This document shows positions 9,881-21,782 of a DNA stretch of 64,000 bases, piece by piece (positions within the stretch are counted from its first letter, which is position 1; each line of letters opens with the position of its first letter). The DNA comes from Amborella trichopoda. Its lineage: Eukaryota > Streptophyta > Magnoliopsida > Amborellales > Amborellaceae. The notes under the pieces were generated by a model that saw nothing but the letters and a program-made list of their open reading frames with translations, was not told where the DNA came from and did not search any database. The stretch lies in NCBI RefSeq assembly GCF_000471905.2, contig NW_006500337.1, positions 326,848 through 390,847 on the forward strand, given 5' to 3'. Made by a program: the position numbers and the translations under genes.

Positions 9881-11229
9881 TTGCATTGTGAGAAGTTGAA
9901 CCCGGATCAACTCTAAGGGGTTCGTTTGTGACTCTTGGACTGATTCGTCTTCCCTCAAGATCGGTCTTTTCATTAAATCTTTATCCCACATCCCACTTAT
10001 GTGGGAGCAATGTGTGAATGGTCCTCATATTATCTCAAGGAGGTCTTCTTGTTGCACCTCAAGGGGTGGCGCGATCATCTCCCAAATAAAAAAGAGTAGA
10101 GCGCTTAGGTCTTTATCCTTGGTCCTTAATTATCAAAATAGCGGCATGGGTGAGTATTTTTGGCTACTTTTCCTTAATCACCATTGCAAGAATTGGTTTT
10201 GCCCACTAGACATTGTCATAATGTGCCTTTAATTTGTTGTCTATGTTTCGCATATACTAAAGACAATCATATTCCCCAATAAAAAGAGTAATGATAGTGG
10301 ATGAGCCGCTTCTTCTTTTTGGCTAAACCAAAAAAGGAGAATTTTAGAGAGGCAGAGAGTGATTCAATGACAACTGAAGATATGGGTGTCTGCAAATTGG
10401 CAATGCTTGTTTTTTTAATATTTGAGTTCTCTTGTGCCGATTGCTTAATGCAAGTAAGCTTTCTATTATTTTGCTTGCTCAAAGTTTGACAAAATTTCAT
10501 CCCTGTCTTTTGGAATTTTTTATCCATAGAATGATAATTTGGATCGACCATTGTTTTACTTTTTGGAATATTTATGTTTTGCTAAAAGGAATCATATCGT
10601 GGTTTCATTTTCCTTTTTGCTTTCCTCCTTTTTTTCTTTTTTTTTTCTGGCTCAACAACCTTATACTTCGGATTATTGTCCTTTTTTATTTTATTTTTAA
10701 TTTTCCATTTTTTGCTAACAACATTCTTATACCTCAAATTATTGTCATTTTTATTTGTTAGTGAAATTGTTATATTTGTGTTGTTGTTGTTTTTTCAATT
10801 TATACTCGTAAAAAATCATTGTATTTTTTTGCCATGACAACAGTGGTGGACACATAATATGTCGTTGTATCTGACGAAATTTTTGCAAAAACATTTTCTA
10901 GTAAGATCTTTCTTGTCATTAACTCCCACTCAATGAAATAAGGTAAAAATTTATATGACATTGCAACTTTACCAGTATAAATAATGTTGCAAGAATATAT
11001 TTCCGTCCTTTTTATTCTTTTTATTCTTTTTATTTTAAGAGTGTAGATTTAAAACTATCTTAAAAGATAAAATCATTTTTAAAAAGAAAAAGTTTATATA
11101 GAGCCTAAAACAATCATCTTAAAAGATATGCTAAATCTGCACTCCCTATTTAATATGAACTGTACAACATTGCAAACTTACTCATATAAATATTAGCAAT
11201 GATCCAATGCATTGGTTGTATCATAGTAT
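9881..11229. other. Gene-free stretch up to the first gap
   Basis: No recognisable gene. The longest frames (for example 10432-10761) consist of Phe, Ile and Leu-rich translations of T-rich DNA and are not credible. Low-complexity T tracts lie at 10590-10650 and (TTTTTATTC)n-like sequence at 11008-11035. Confidence 0.5.
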
Positions 11230-11333
11230 NNNNNNNNNNNNNNNNNNNNNNNNNNNNNNNNNNNNNNNNNNNNNNNNNNNNNNNNNNNNNNNNNNNNNNN
11301 NNNNNNNNNNNNNNNNNNNNNNNNNNNNNNNNN
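11230..11333. other. Assembly gap (104 N)
   Basis: Run of N. The sequence just right of it (11334-11535) is a repeat that also borders the second gap, so unresolved repeat structure is the likely cause. Confidence 0.99.
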
Positions 11334-11535
11334 ACTCTCTTCATCTCAATAATCAATCTCTCAAAAAAAAAAAAAGTTCAATTTGAAGTCTAGATATAGT
11401 CAAAATGAGTCCCTTCCAAAAATGAATATAGACTATTCATTTTGTGAATTTCAATATCTTCGCCTTTATAAATTCAAAATCATTTTTTTCTTTTTTAACA
11501 TTGTTCATTTAATGATAATAAAGCCATCCAAAAAG
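11334..11535. repeat. Gap-flanking repeat, copy 1
   Basis: Matches 26761-26945 in the same orientation. Shared stretches include ATCTCAATAATCAATC, CTAGATATAGTCAAAATG (ATATGG in the other copy), ATTTCAATATCTTCGCC against ATTTCAAGATCTTAGCC, and TAATGATAATAAAGCCATCC. Both copies begin within about 70 bp of an N run. Non-coding. Confidence 0.7.
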
Positions 11536-12029
11536 TCATGGCCTTCCTCCAACATATTTCAAATGTTCAAGGAAAAAATGCACTTTGCATTCGCCATTCG
11601 AGACCATGCTCCCTCCATCAGGAATCCCTTCATAATGCTTCAACACTACACAAATGCGAAATTTCTCAAAGCTCGTCTAACTGGATTCTACAAGTAAGAT
11701 TGAAATATTTCTACTCCTCTTTTTTATTTTCAATAGTGATAAATGACGAAATTTCTTTTCCTAATTCGTAGACTGTATTATAATTTTGAGAGTGAATGTG
11801 CATAGTAGTGTATCAAAACCCAGATTAATGGATTGGATCTTCAACCCCACAGATCCAAGTAGGATCATTGGATTGCAATCTAGATCGGTTCGGGTCAGTC
11901 TGAATTACTAACCTAGAAAATATTAAAAATAAATAGATTAAATTAAAACTTAAAATTGGGGTTTATGAGTGTGGGGTTTAGAGCAGTTTGACAAAGACTC
12001 TTGATTTGGAGAGAGAAGGGGTTTGGAAA

Positions 12030-12320
12030 TGCAGAGATATTTGGAAGGCGATTATTTGAATATCATAAATTGGTGCACTTGTAGTGCTAAACCCCCATGG
12101 TGTCTAAGATCTTTGTGGCTTCAAGTGATGGATGCAATTTCTTCGTTGATTACCTCTTTTTAGCATGTCTTCAGGGAGACAAATGAAATTACGAATGGGT
12201 TGGCGAAGAAAGGAGGAAATCTCAACCAAATAGTTATTTCAAATTATTTATTTTTACCAATGTATTTTTTTCTCTTTAGTATCAATAAAAGCTAAATAAT
12301 CTTATCAAAAAAAAAAAAAG
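12030..12320 (+). mobile_element. LINE (L1-type) 3' end with poly-A tail
   Basis: One frame reads HVFRETNEITNGLAKKGG at about 12165-12220, the characteristic C-terminal end of the RNase H domain in plant L1-type LINEs. Upstream codons (SLWLQVMDAISSLIT) fit the same domain. A tail follows (CTTATCAAAAAAAA, 12299-12318). The element is 5'-truncated; a stop just before the HVF block shows decay. Confidence 0.65.
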
Positions 12321-12929
12321 AGCGTGGGGTTTAGGTAGGACCAAAAAAAATGTTACATAAGTCCATTAAAAAAAATATGAAAGGGAAAGTTTTAGAGGGA
12401 ACCAGTCCAAGACCCATATTATCCAAAATGATTGGGCCCTACCAATTCCCCATCCAAGTCAACAATCCCGGCTCGAGAATTAATGGGTCTTAATAAGCTG
12501 GTGTATCGTGACCGTTCTTTTGAAACCAGGATCTATAGTTTTCGACATCCTCACGTGGTTGTTCTTTGTTCATTTTCATGAAATTTGTGGTTTGGTTCAT
12601 TACTTATTTTATGGAATAAGAATGGTTTGTATTTTTTTTTTTCCGTATAGGGTGAAAGAGTTCTTACATTGTTTATATGAATTAGGAGTTGTCCTTATTG
12701 TGTTCTTATTTTTGGTTTAAAGTTGTACTATCTGTTCCTTTTTTTATTTTTGATAAATATATAAAAAATTAAATAGAAAATTTTCGAAATTGCATTAAGC
12801 ACTAACTACGAAAGTCCATCTTCTTTCTTTCTTGCATTGTAGAGAGAAAAAAAAAAACTTCTTTCTATTTGCATTAACAAAAATATGATATAAATATTAA
12901 AGGAAAAAGAATATACAAGGTTGCAACCT

Positions 12930-13270
12930 TAAAATATAGAATTAAAGGTGCACATCAAAAATCCATCATAACAGGTTGTTTGGATGTTGGAAAGCCGTCT
13001 AATTGATCATCTCGACATCGAGATGTATAAATATGAAAGAAAAAAAAAGATTTCGAGTCCGCAAAATATTGTATCTTGCAACACATTATCTGGACCGTCC
13101 ATTTTCAAGCGTTCATAGATCTACTTGATTTGAACCATTTTTATAGTTTAAAATTTTATAATTAGAGATGAAAATAGATTCTCAAGACATCCTAATAATT
13201 TTTTATATCAAAATTACATTTATGATAAAATTTAGAAGTGCACCTTAATTAAGTCTACCATATGCATACC
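12930..13270. mobile_element. MITE family A related copy
   Basis: Shares the family pattern: GAATTAAAGGTGCACATCAA near the left, ATGATCATCTCGACATCGAG-like sequence, a CATTTTCAAG stretch, and a right end GAAGTGCACCTTAATT. Very similar in order to 18790-19150. Non-coding. Confidence 0.5.
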
Positions 13271-13611
13271 ACACCCAACATTAGAACTTCTTTCTATTTA
13301 TTTTAACAAAAACAACATACTTATATTAGATGGGCCACCTCAACTTCATGGACCTTCTTTCAATATAATATCACATGCCTCCCTCTAGAGGTGAATCAAG
13401 GCCATTATCAGTTGACCAACATCTTACGCACATAGGCACACACACATATACACCCACAATAAGTAGAGACCTTAATTACTCATCTTAATCCTAAACGAAC
13501 TCCAACTCTGCAACCTTAACCCAATCCTATTTTTAAAGAAGAGTTATGATTGAAACCCAAAAACCAACCCTAATCATCTTAGGAACTCCATCAATTTATA
13601 GAACTTATCGG

Positions 13612-13905
13612 TAATCCTCATTCATTAATAAGATCATGTGATCTCCCTTCTTAGCCCTCTTCAACTTGTGCTCCCATTTCCAAGCCATTTGCTGGTGATC
13701 CTTCTGCATGAAACCACATAAGATTGGATCTCAATTAATGGATTGCAATATCTAACTTCCTCTTCATCACGGTCCAAGCATATGATTGGATGGTGATAAA
13801 TCCATTGACCATGGATGTTAACATGACCATATGAATCATGTAATATCTTCTTCTAAAATTAATGGAAACGATAATAAATTAAATTAGAAATAAGGTTGCA
13901 ACCTT
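13612..13905. repeat. Segmental duplication, copy 2
   Basis: Direct counterpart of 2360-2660. This copy has a short insertion around 13821-13845 (ACATGACCATATGAATCATG) that copy 1 lacks. Non-coding. Confidence 0.7.
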
Positions 13906-14080
13906 GATGTGGAGGATCACATGCAGGCGAGTCACTTTGTTCCCCTTCTACACCTCCTCCTCCCCCTCCCATTCCCATTTCTATATCTCCTGTTGGCATC
14001 ATTGCGGTTGGAAACCACATAAATTCCTCTTTTGCTGCGTTTAGGGACTCGGTTGAATAAAACTCGGGTAAAACTCATTT

Positions 14081-14640
14081 TTAAAAAGATGGAAAAATAT
14101 AAAAGTGAGTATTAATTACCAAAACAATTTTTAATCTTTACCATAATATAAATAATATTTAAAAATACATTACAAATCAAGTTCCTTATTTTTTGAGAAT
14201 TTTTATACATTTTTTTGAATCCTGGAAGAGGTTTAACCGGCCTAACCCAACTGATTCAACCACTCTAACCGGGCAAGTCCCAGGCATTCAAAAAAGTGTT
14301 GAAAAAAAATTTAAAAAAATACAAAAAAAAAATCTAATAAAATATAAAAAGCATATAAAAAATGATTAAAACAAAAAAAATTCAAATGAAGTTGAAAATT
14401 AATTAAAAAATTGGATTTTAATCCCCTTTATATTTTCCAATGTCTATTTTTAAAAAAAATTTAAAAAGATGGAAAAATATAAAAGTGAGTATTAATGACC
14501 AAATTTTTTTTTAATATTTATCATAATGTAAAGAATATTTAAAAATGTATTACAAATCAAATTTCTTAGTTTTTAGAATTTATATATATTTTTTGAAAAT
14601 TTTTTTTTTAAATACCGGTTGATCACTCTAACTGCCCGAA
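14081..14640. repeat. Tandem duplication with 380-bp offset
   Basis: TTAAAAAGATGGAAAAATAT occurs at 14081 and again at 14461. About 150 bp after each copy match closely (ATAAAAGTGAGTATTAAT, TATTTAAAAATACATTACAA against TATTTAAAAATGTATTACAA). Each unit is followed by a block about gain of the form CACTCTAACCGGGC / CACTCTAACTGCCC. Non-coding. Confidence 0.6.
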
Positions 14641-14985
14641 ACGGGCCACTAGCCGGTTCCGATATAACCGGGTAGTTAGTGGTTAGATCGGATGATTTTA
14701 CGAACAATGATTTAGGGTGTCCAGTGTTTTCAACATGGCCCCCCATATGTGCCATTGGACGGCCCAACTGTTGAGAGACCCGTATTTATGCAAAAATAAA
14801 CAAAGGTCAAAATAAACATAAAAATTTAGAATATGGGACAAATTCGTTTATAGAAAAAAAGGATTGTACGTGTGCATAAATTTCATATAAAACTAAATGA
14901 AAATGAAGAAGAAGAAAGAGTTGTTTGTAAGGTCCCTAAGCAACCATGGTGCTTTTCAGAAATGAGGTGAAAATGAAGCACTCAC

Positions 14986-15337
14986 CTGCATCATCAGGTG
15001 GCCCAGAGACATGGACTTGATGTGTACGAGAGAACACACAGCAGCGAAGAAGGTAAGAGAGAGTGAGCAGGGAGAGAGCAAACCATGGAGCCCAATAAGT
15101 TGATAAGGGCATGGAAGCTGCCATTAAAGCGCTGAAAGCAAGGGCAGAAGAGAAGCATGCAGCTTTTTGAACGATGCCCAAGTCAGTTTTAAGAGTGAGA
15201 AAGGCAGAGAGATAGAAGGCAATCAGCAAACAAAATTGGAAGGGGGCCAACAAGTGAGGTCTAGAGGTTAAGGGCTGTTTATTGGAGAACGCCGTTGCCC
15301 CTGTAAATGTCAAGACCATGAAGAACCATGGATTCAT
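14986..15337 (-). CDS. Putative first exon, unknown small membrane protein
   Basis: The minus-strand Met at 15337 opens a frame of about 117 residues that ends at a good splice donor (TGCAG then GTGAGT, boundary at 14986/14985). The translation begins MNPWFFMVLTFTGATAF and has about three hydrophobic segments: residues 3-15, roughly 30-50 (FCLLIAFYLSAF) and roughly 62-95. A small integral membrane or secretory-pathway protein is a fair guess. A TATA box lies 84 bases upstream of the Met. I do not recognise the family, and I could not identify a second exon to the left, so this may be a pseudogene or an isolated exon. The deleted relative at 8387-8530 shares the donor, supporting a real spliced ancestor. 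Confidence 0.4.
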
Positions 15338-15420
15338 TGAGATGGTATGTGAGGAAATAGGAATGGACTGGACTCGAATCAGTTGCAGAGCTGTTGAGAA
15401 GAAGGGGGAGGGATTGGTCC

Positions 15421-15428
15421 TTTATATA
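15421..15428 (-). promoter_or_regulatory. TATA box of the putative membrane-protein gene
   Basis: On the minus strand CATATATAAAGG lies 84 bases before the Met at 15337, a normal plant TATA-to-start spacing. It supports a transcribed first exon but does not prove one. Confidence 0.4.
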
Positions 15429-15464
15429 TGCACCCTACTCGTTCATGTTTGCGGCGTTTTTTTA

Positions 15465-15870
15465 TTGCACGGGCAAACTGGTACAATTTTTTTGGGATCA
15501 CGAGTTCACGTCTGTTATCTGTAAGGGCAAACCGGTGCAATATTTATTCGGTCGTTTAGGGCAAAATGGTAGAATTTATTTATTAGGTAAGGGCAAACTA
15601 GTGTAATATATAATCGGTCGGTAAGGACAAACTGGTACAATTTATTTATTACGTATGGTACAATTGTTTTTGGGATAAACCGTCGTACATGTTATTCTGT
15701 AAGGGCAAACTTGTGCAATTTTTTTGGCATCGCGCCTCTCATTGTTTTGCGCCAAACTGATTTGCCTTCGACTCTCTTTTATGGGTATACAAACTTACGG
15801 ATTTGCCCTTTTTTTTTGCACCGTACTCGTGTTTTCGGCATTCTGTAAGGGCAAACTGGTACATTTGTTT
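15465..15870. repeat. Degenerate tandem array, GGGCAAACTGGTACAA type
   Basis: Six or more imperfect copies of GGGCAAACTGGTACAATTT occur at irregular spacings (about 15472, 15526, 15559, 15592, 15629, 15703, 15849). They alternate with TTTTTGGGATCACG and TTTATTTATTA blocks. The array lies directly upstream of the putative minus-strand gene at 15337. Non-coding. Confidence 0.65.
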
Positions 15871-15949
15871 TGGGAACACGCCCTGTCATCGTGTCAGCTT
15901 TGACCCCGGGTGTCATAACCTTACGGCACGATTACGTGTAATGTTATAA

Positions 15950-16125
15950 AAAAAAAAGTTTATATAAGGTTACACCTGTTATATAAGATTGTAACTGTTA
16001 TATAAAAAAAAATTTATATAAGGTTGCAACTGCTATATAAGGTCACAACTGTTATATACAAAAAAGTTTATATAAGGCTGCAACTGTTATATAAAAAAAA
16101 AAGTTTATATAAGGTTGGATGGGGC
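15950..16125. repeat. Tandem array, TTTATATAAGGTTGCAACTG type
   Basis: AAGTTTATATAAGGTTGCAA followed by CTGTTATATAA recurs at least four times with small changes (about 15957, 16010, 16064, 16102). Units are about 50 bp and separated by A runs. Confidence 0.7.
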
Positions 16126-16305
16126 TACGGATGGACTTCAAAAATTCATTGAGGAAAAAGGTAGTTTTTATATATTTATTGATCTATTTGATTTTAACTA
16201 TTTTTTAAATTTAAAATTTTTTAATTAAATATAATAATAAATTTTAAAATAATCTTAAAAAAATTTTGCATCAAAATTATATTATATAGCATGATAAAGT
16301 TGGAA

Positions 16306-16355
16306 GGCGGTAACGATCAAGGTTCCAAAAAGGCGGTAACGATCAAGGTTCCAAA
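16306..16355. repeat. 25-bp perfect tandem duplication
   Basis: Two adjacent copies of a 25-base unit beginning GGCGGTAACGATCAAGGTTC. The nearby phrases CCAAAAGCCGGTCTCC (16351) and CCAAAAGTCGGTCTCT (16493) form a looser repeat. No gene. Confidence 0.7.
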
Positions 16356-16589
16356 AGCCGGTCTCCTTACCGTGCGAGCGACTTTTCCAAGGTGGAGATT
16401 CGGTACTGTTCACCCCATAACACACAACGAAATTACTTATTGAAGTGGGGAAAGCTAACTCCAAAAGAAAGATATTACTCGTCGAAATAATTCCAAAAGT
16501 CGGTCTCTCTAAAGCCCACCGCTGCCCACGTATGTACACGGAACTAAAAAACAAAACGATATAGCTTTTGGCTGCCAACTTTTTCACCC

Positions 16590-17590
16590 CTCAACATTCA
16601 AACAAATTACTTATCGAAATAAACGCCAGCCAATTGAAATAGTGAAATAAATTTTAAGGGAAAATATCATTCAAGGGATTAAAACCCCTTACATAATTAT
16701 TGAAGATGTTAAATTATCTAAAAGATGAGCTAAGGCTTAGCGATAACAAAATAAATCCTCACCTTAAATCTTTGTCTGGAAATTACTTTCAGCAATAAAA
16801 ATCTCCATGATGGTTCTAAAATCAACTTCTGACACCAATAATGAAATTCGAAATTCAAAAAATGATACGGATCTTGCAGATCCATGAACATTTAGTGCTT
16901 TTTTTTTTACAGAAAAATACAGTTAATATGCATGGGGGCATTTCGAGAACACTTAGTTTTAGGGTAAAATGGACGGTCTAGGTAATTTGCTACAATGTAT
17001 ACTATTCATAGAGCTTGAGATCCTGTTTTTTTCACAGCCATAATGTTCTTCAAGCCAAGATTATCGATGTAAAGCTTTTCTATTGCTTTAATTACAATTT
17101 TTGATGAGTTATGAGGTGATGCTTTATTTGATTGATAGGGTTGAATCATTTTCCTTATCTAAATTGTCATTTGAGAAAGCTAATGAGGTTTTAAGTAATT
17201 TGACCCCCAAGAGGCTCAATGAAATTATGACAATACTCATGCTTATTCAAGATTACAAATAAGGTTCATATTGTTTAGGAGTTTTAATGAGGAACAATCA
17301 CGGGCATTTGATACATGCACCGCCTAGGAACTAAACTACAAAAACACCCCTAATTGTTCCTCATTACTAACCCTTAAACTAGAGGGCCCTAGCCCTAAAA
17401 CGTTGCCCCAAAGAGTGTGTACCTTACTTGTAACCCTCAATAAGCAGAGGTACTTTTGTTATTTATTTAGGCCATCTTAAGAGTCAAATTATTGAACTAC
17501 TCCTAATTGTTCAGGCTTCTCAATCCTCAATAAAAATGAAATTTTGTGAGAGGTTTTAGCCCCTTAAATAAAACTTCTCTAAATTTTAGA
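16590..17590. other. Gene-free stretch
   Basis: No supportable gene. A short family A MITE-like piece lies near 16940-17010 (AAAATGGACGGTCTAGG, then TGTATACTATTCATAG). The sequence at 17285-17560 resembles parts of 45720-45790 (CCTCAATAA, AGTCAAATTATTGAACTACT), so it is probably repeat-derived. Confidence 0.4.
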
Positions 17591-17591
17591 A

Positions 17592-17716
17592 GCGTAAAAT
17601 AAATACATATAACTGGGCAAGTTAGTAAATTGCTCTATATAAAGTCCAGTAAAAGAAGCGCGAAACGTAACGAACTGATACGAGCAACAAGAGGACGAGC
17701 TCACAACATTCCAAAA
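17592..17716. repeat. Dispersed duplicate of 20922-21032
   Basis: Shares GGTAAAATAAGTACAT-type sequence, GGGCAAGTTAGTAAAT, and GTAATGAACCGATACGTGCA against GTAACGAACTGATACGAGCA. The other copy begins about 45 bp beyond the end of the truncated LTR at 20875. Non-coding. Confidence 0.55.
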
Positions 17717-17844
17717 CCAAAAAAACAAAAAACAATCGACACATTTTCTTACCTAACAGTTGGGGTTCTCGAGTCAGGAAAGTAGGGCCAACCGAGTCAC
17801 TTCATTTTCTTACTAAGAATAGCGGCTCTGGAGTCAAAAAAAGT

Positions 17845-18356
17845 CGGGGGCAACCGGTCGGGTCTAGCAGGACCCGAACCCAAACCCAAATAGTATTCGG
17901 GTACAAGTTTTGGACCCGGATCCAACCCGTTGAGTCCAAAAGTTGGATCCATATCTGTATACTTCAGGTCATAGGTTTATCCCGTCGGGTCTTGGGTCTG
18001 GTCGAGTTCATTGTCACCCTCACTATGAGTTTTTTATTTTTTTTTGCTCTTTTTTACCATCATATACCCGTACTATTAATAACAAGGTCACAATCACTTG
18101 TCATCAGATTTCAAGCAGTCTGATTTGTCATTTACTAGCAAAAAATGACTACAAGTTCTCATTGTATATGATCATTAATATACCCAAACAAATAGGGCTT
18201 AAAGTATTTTATCTCCAACAGTTTATGGGTATGGGTCGGTTCCAACGGGACTCAGAACTAACCTGCCAGGTCCAAATATTAGACTCATACCCGGACCCGT
18301 GTCGGGTATACCCGATGGGTATCGGGTCGGGTCCAGGTCTATTGCCACTCATGTAG
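17845..18356. mobile_element. GGGTCGGG-type MITE (hAT-like by termini)
   Basis: The ends are GC-rich, inverted and built from GGGTC/GACCC phrases: CGGTCGGGTCTAGCAGGACC near the left, and GGGTATCGGGTCGGGTCC near the right. The GGGCAACCGGTCGGG / GAGTGGCAA-type termini fit a common plant hAT-like MITE class. About 500 bp, AT-rich centre, no credible protein. The 8-bp target duplication could not be resolved. Confidence 0.5.
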
Positions 18357-18789
18357 AAAGCCTTCAAATCCATCTTCTCAGCCTTGACTATTGGTTGCAA
18401 AAAAAAATCATCATTTCAAATCTTGGAAATATTATATATTATAACACATTATCATCTATTTTGCACAAAAAAAATAAGTGTTTATTGATATGCAAGGTCT
18501 GTACCATTTTTTAGCTTCAAGTTTCATAGTCGATGTTAGAAATTGATTTTAAAACCATCATAGAGATTTCTAATGCTAAAAGTACTTTTTGAACAAAGAT
18601 TCGAGGTAAGACTTTACTTTGTCTTCATAAAATCTAGGCCGTATAAAATTGTATCCCAAAAAAATAGGAGCTAATATTTGAGAAATCCAGCAACGCTTGT
18701 CATTTAACTAACGAACCCAAAAATTGAGGTGAAAGGAAGTAAGACTAAATCACCGGTCATTTGAAGTAAAAGTGGTTGCTTTCAAAAGG

Positions 18790-19150
18790 AAAAAGTTGGT
18801 TACAACCTAGAACGTAGAATTAAAGACGCAGACCAAAAATCTATCAAAAAACTGTTGTTTTAATGCTGAAAACTGATGACCTCGACATGGATATATATAT
18901 ATATATATATAAAGTATTTTGGGTCCCACAAATAGTGTATCTTGCAAACATATTATCTAGACGGTCAATTTTCAATATTTTCATATGTTTATAGATCTAT
19001 TTGATTTTAACCATTTTTGAAATTAAAAATTTTATAACTAGATAAAAAGTAGATTTTCAAATAATCCTAAAAAAAATTTACACCAAAATTACAAGTTATG
19101 ACAAAATTTGAAGGTGTGTTTTAATAGGATTGTTAAAAATTGCAACCTTA
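18790..19150. mobile_element. MITE family A related copy
   Basis: Runs in the same order as 12930-13270: AGAATTAAAGACGCAGACCA, ACCTCGACATGG, a (TA)n run at about 18890-18911, GGTCAATTTTCAA, GTTTATAGATCTATTTGATT, and AAGGTGTGTTTTAAT at the right. Non-coding. Confidence 0.5.
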
Positions 19151-19734
19151 TAGAAACCACACCCATACAAAATTACAAAGCAAACGAGGGAACAATAAAG
19201 AAATAGAAAATTCGGTGCATGTCGACTGGTTTGTGGAGCATAGTATATGCGCTCTTTTACAAATTTTTAAAATTTATGCCTAGACCCCTTCTTTTATGGT
19301 TCTCTTTTAATCTAGCTTTCCCGGTGAACTGATGTTACAAACATTGGAAACAATTTTTTATGGAAAATTATTTCATGCGAGCTGGACCGCATTTCTACAA
19401 TAAATTGTCCTAAGGTATAGAGTATTCATCTTAAAGATGTATGTGGTTGATGGTATTTTTTAACACACTTGTATCCCCAATATAAATAAAAGAGAAACCA
19501 GTCGCGACCTAGGTCCGCAGATGCCAAGGTGCCTGCGGACTATTGAAGCCCTAACCAAATGAGCCCCATTTTCAAAAACCTTGGTGACAATGCCTGATCG
19601 GCCTCAAATTAATCGCACGAGTCCCCCATGACAATACAAGGTTGCCCTTCCAACCCTGTTTGATTTGGATGCGAATTCATAAAAGCAGGCGAAGATCAGT
19701 TTTCAGCCTAGGCTCACCATAGCCAGTACTCTGA

Positions 19735-20875
19735 TTTTTAGAATATCAAAAATAAATATTATTTCTCTTTGACTATTAAAAAACTGATAATTGAATATCT
19801 CTTAATTTATAAATCTATTTTCCATAAAAAAAAATATTCGTAGACTCATAAAAACTCAAATAATCAATCTAAAAATCATTTAACAATAAAATAATTAATT
19901 CTGAATAATTTAGATGGGAAATCGACTAAGTCTAGGAATTATAATATCGCTAAAGCACTTCATCTTTTACTGCGGACTATAATCCACACTTGCTTTCTCA
20001 AAGTGATCCAACAGTTCCCATAACCCATAGACCACTACAAGGATTCATGATTGAGCTGCCAAAGTTAACCAATAGGCAAAGGGATACAATCTCAGTTTAT
20101 GACTACAGGTTCTTCCTTAGAGACGAGTCTAATGTCAAATAGACCTAATGCAACCACAATTCCATGATGCATAAAGATAATCCCTCGCACATGTATGTGC
20201 TTCACCCTCAATTGTGACTTGCTTTCTCGATACGACTATCATATGTATCGGCCACATGATCGTTCAGTGATGAGTCTTTAGCCCTCGTCTCTAGCGGTCC
20301 ACTATCACGCACAAAAGTCACACAGTCCATTATCTCACTCTCCTTAGCAACTCTAACCTCATCTAGGGATGGCCCTACAAATGCTCATCCGGTTTTGTTT
20401 TATACTCAAGCAATAATTGTTTCGAACTCAATTAGCATGCGGCAAAGCCTGCACATGGGCCCTTTGTAAATTTATTTTTGAAATAGAATTCAATCCAAAT
20501 TTTTAGATAATATATAAATTTTAACGTGCAGATCATGAAAATGAAAAAATAAATAAATTTTAAAAAAAAACATTTGGACCATTAGTTTCAATTATTTTAG
20601 ATGGACGACCTATTTGTATCCATCTTTTAGATGGATGCTTTATACCTCTGGACCATATACTGTACAAATGCGATCTAGCCCATATGAAACAATTGTTCTA
20701 ATTGTATTCCAACTTGACTCGCTTAGCACATCAAGCCAAGTCTGAGTATTTGATAAACAACATTTGCATATCTTGATCCACAAAAGACTATACTTCCACT
20801 TAGTTTATGTTCTACTCTATCAAATATTTGAATACAAGCTCTCATAAGGCTTTTAATGGCCGCAGAAACCCAACA
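19735..20875 (-). mobile_element. Truncated LTR of the 2-kb copia-type LTR family
   Basis: Matches the half of the copia LTR at about 31870-32732. Shared stretches include GATCCAACAGTTCCCATAAC, CATGATTGAGC, AACCAATAGGC, a TTAGAGACGAG stretch, CACATGTATGTGCTTCACCC and, at the end, AAACCCAACA (20866-20875). The outer end is thus intact (TGTTGGG on the minus strand). The other half of the LTR is absent, so it is a truncated solo LTR. Confidence 0.75.
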
Positions 20876-20921
20876 CAATTAAAAGGGTAAAATATTGTGT
20901 ACTTATTCTACTCTATTAAAA

Positions 20922-21032
20922 GGGTAAAATAAGTACATGTAGTTGGGCAAGTTAGTAAATATATAAAAAGTGGAGGAACATGGAAAAGATGAGTGAAAAG
21001 TAATGAACCGATACGTGCATGGAGGTCACAAT
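20922..21032. repeat. Dispersed duplicate of 17592-17716
   Basis: See the partner for shared stretches. Both copies are in the same orientation, 3.3 kb apart, and bracket the truncated LTR region. The rest, to about 21780, holds no recognisable gene. One exon-like open stretch at 21570-21660 gave no family match I can name. Confidence 0.5.
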
Positions 21033-21782
21033 CATTTACACTCATTAGACGCCAATATGGATGGCTTGGGGTGAATCATAATGTCCAAGAAAGTTTCTGT
21101 TTTGAACTTTGGGACTATTCAATGACACTCTTACAACCACTAATTTTGAAATTTAAGGGACAAGAATAATTACAACCTCCATGTGCAAACGATAAATGGT
21201 TTATTTGTAAACAATCTCTTATGTTATATACTATATATATATAGTAACTAAATATATACATTTGAGCAAAGTTTCTAGAAACCAAATTCATAATTTTGAG
21301 CAAATTTTTTTTTACTAAGGTAAAATTAGAATTTGTCTAAGAAAGAACTTATAGGTTTGGTTAAAACTGAATTTTGGTGGTCTTGCTAATTCATATATGT
21401 TTACGGTAATTTTGCTGAGATAATAGACTTTTATATGGACCGGCAGTACTACTTGAAATAGCCTTTCCTTTTAATTTGGTTACCATAAAGCTCCAAATGT
21501 TTATCCCTTCAATGAACGTTTTCTGAATGCAGGAGGCAGCAACTTCATGGCTGTTGGTCTAGCGTTCTAGGGCTTTGAATTACCAGTGGGCGGATGCGGT
21601 TGAATATACCTGCGGGCAGAGGGATATGGCCCGTCAATATAGACACTCAGATTTTCTGTGTTACAATCAATTTTCTTTTTAATGATTAAATTCTCAATTG
21701 ATTTTCACCATTTTTTGTCAATATATGAAGAACAATTGTTTCATGAGGGCTGGACCGCATTTGTACACTATGAGGTAGAAAG

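Noticed and set aside
10267-10761. Frames of 94 and 109 codons on opposite strands
   Set aside because: Composition is that of T-rich DNA (Phe, Leu, Ile runs). No domain, splice signal or homologue is recognisable.
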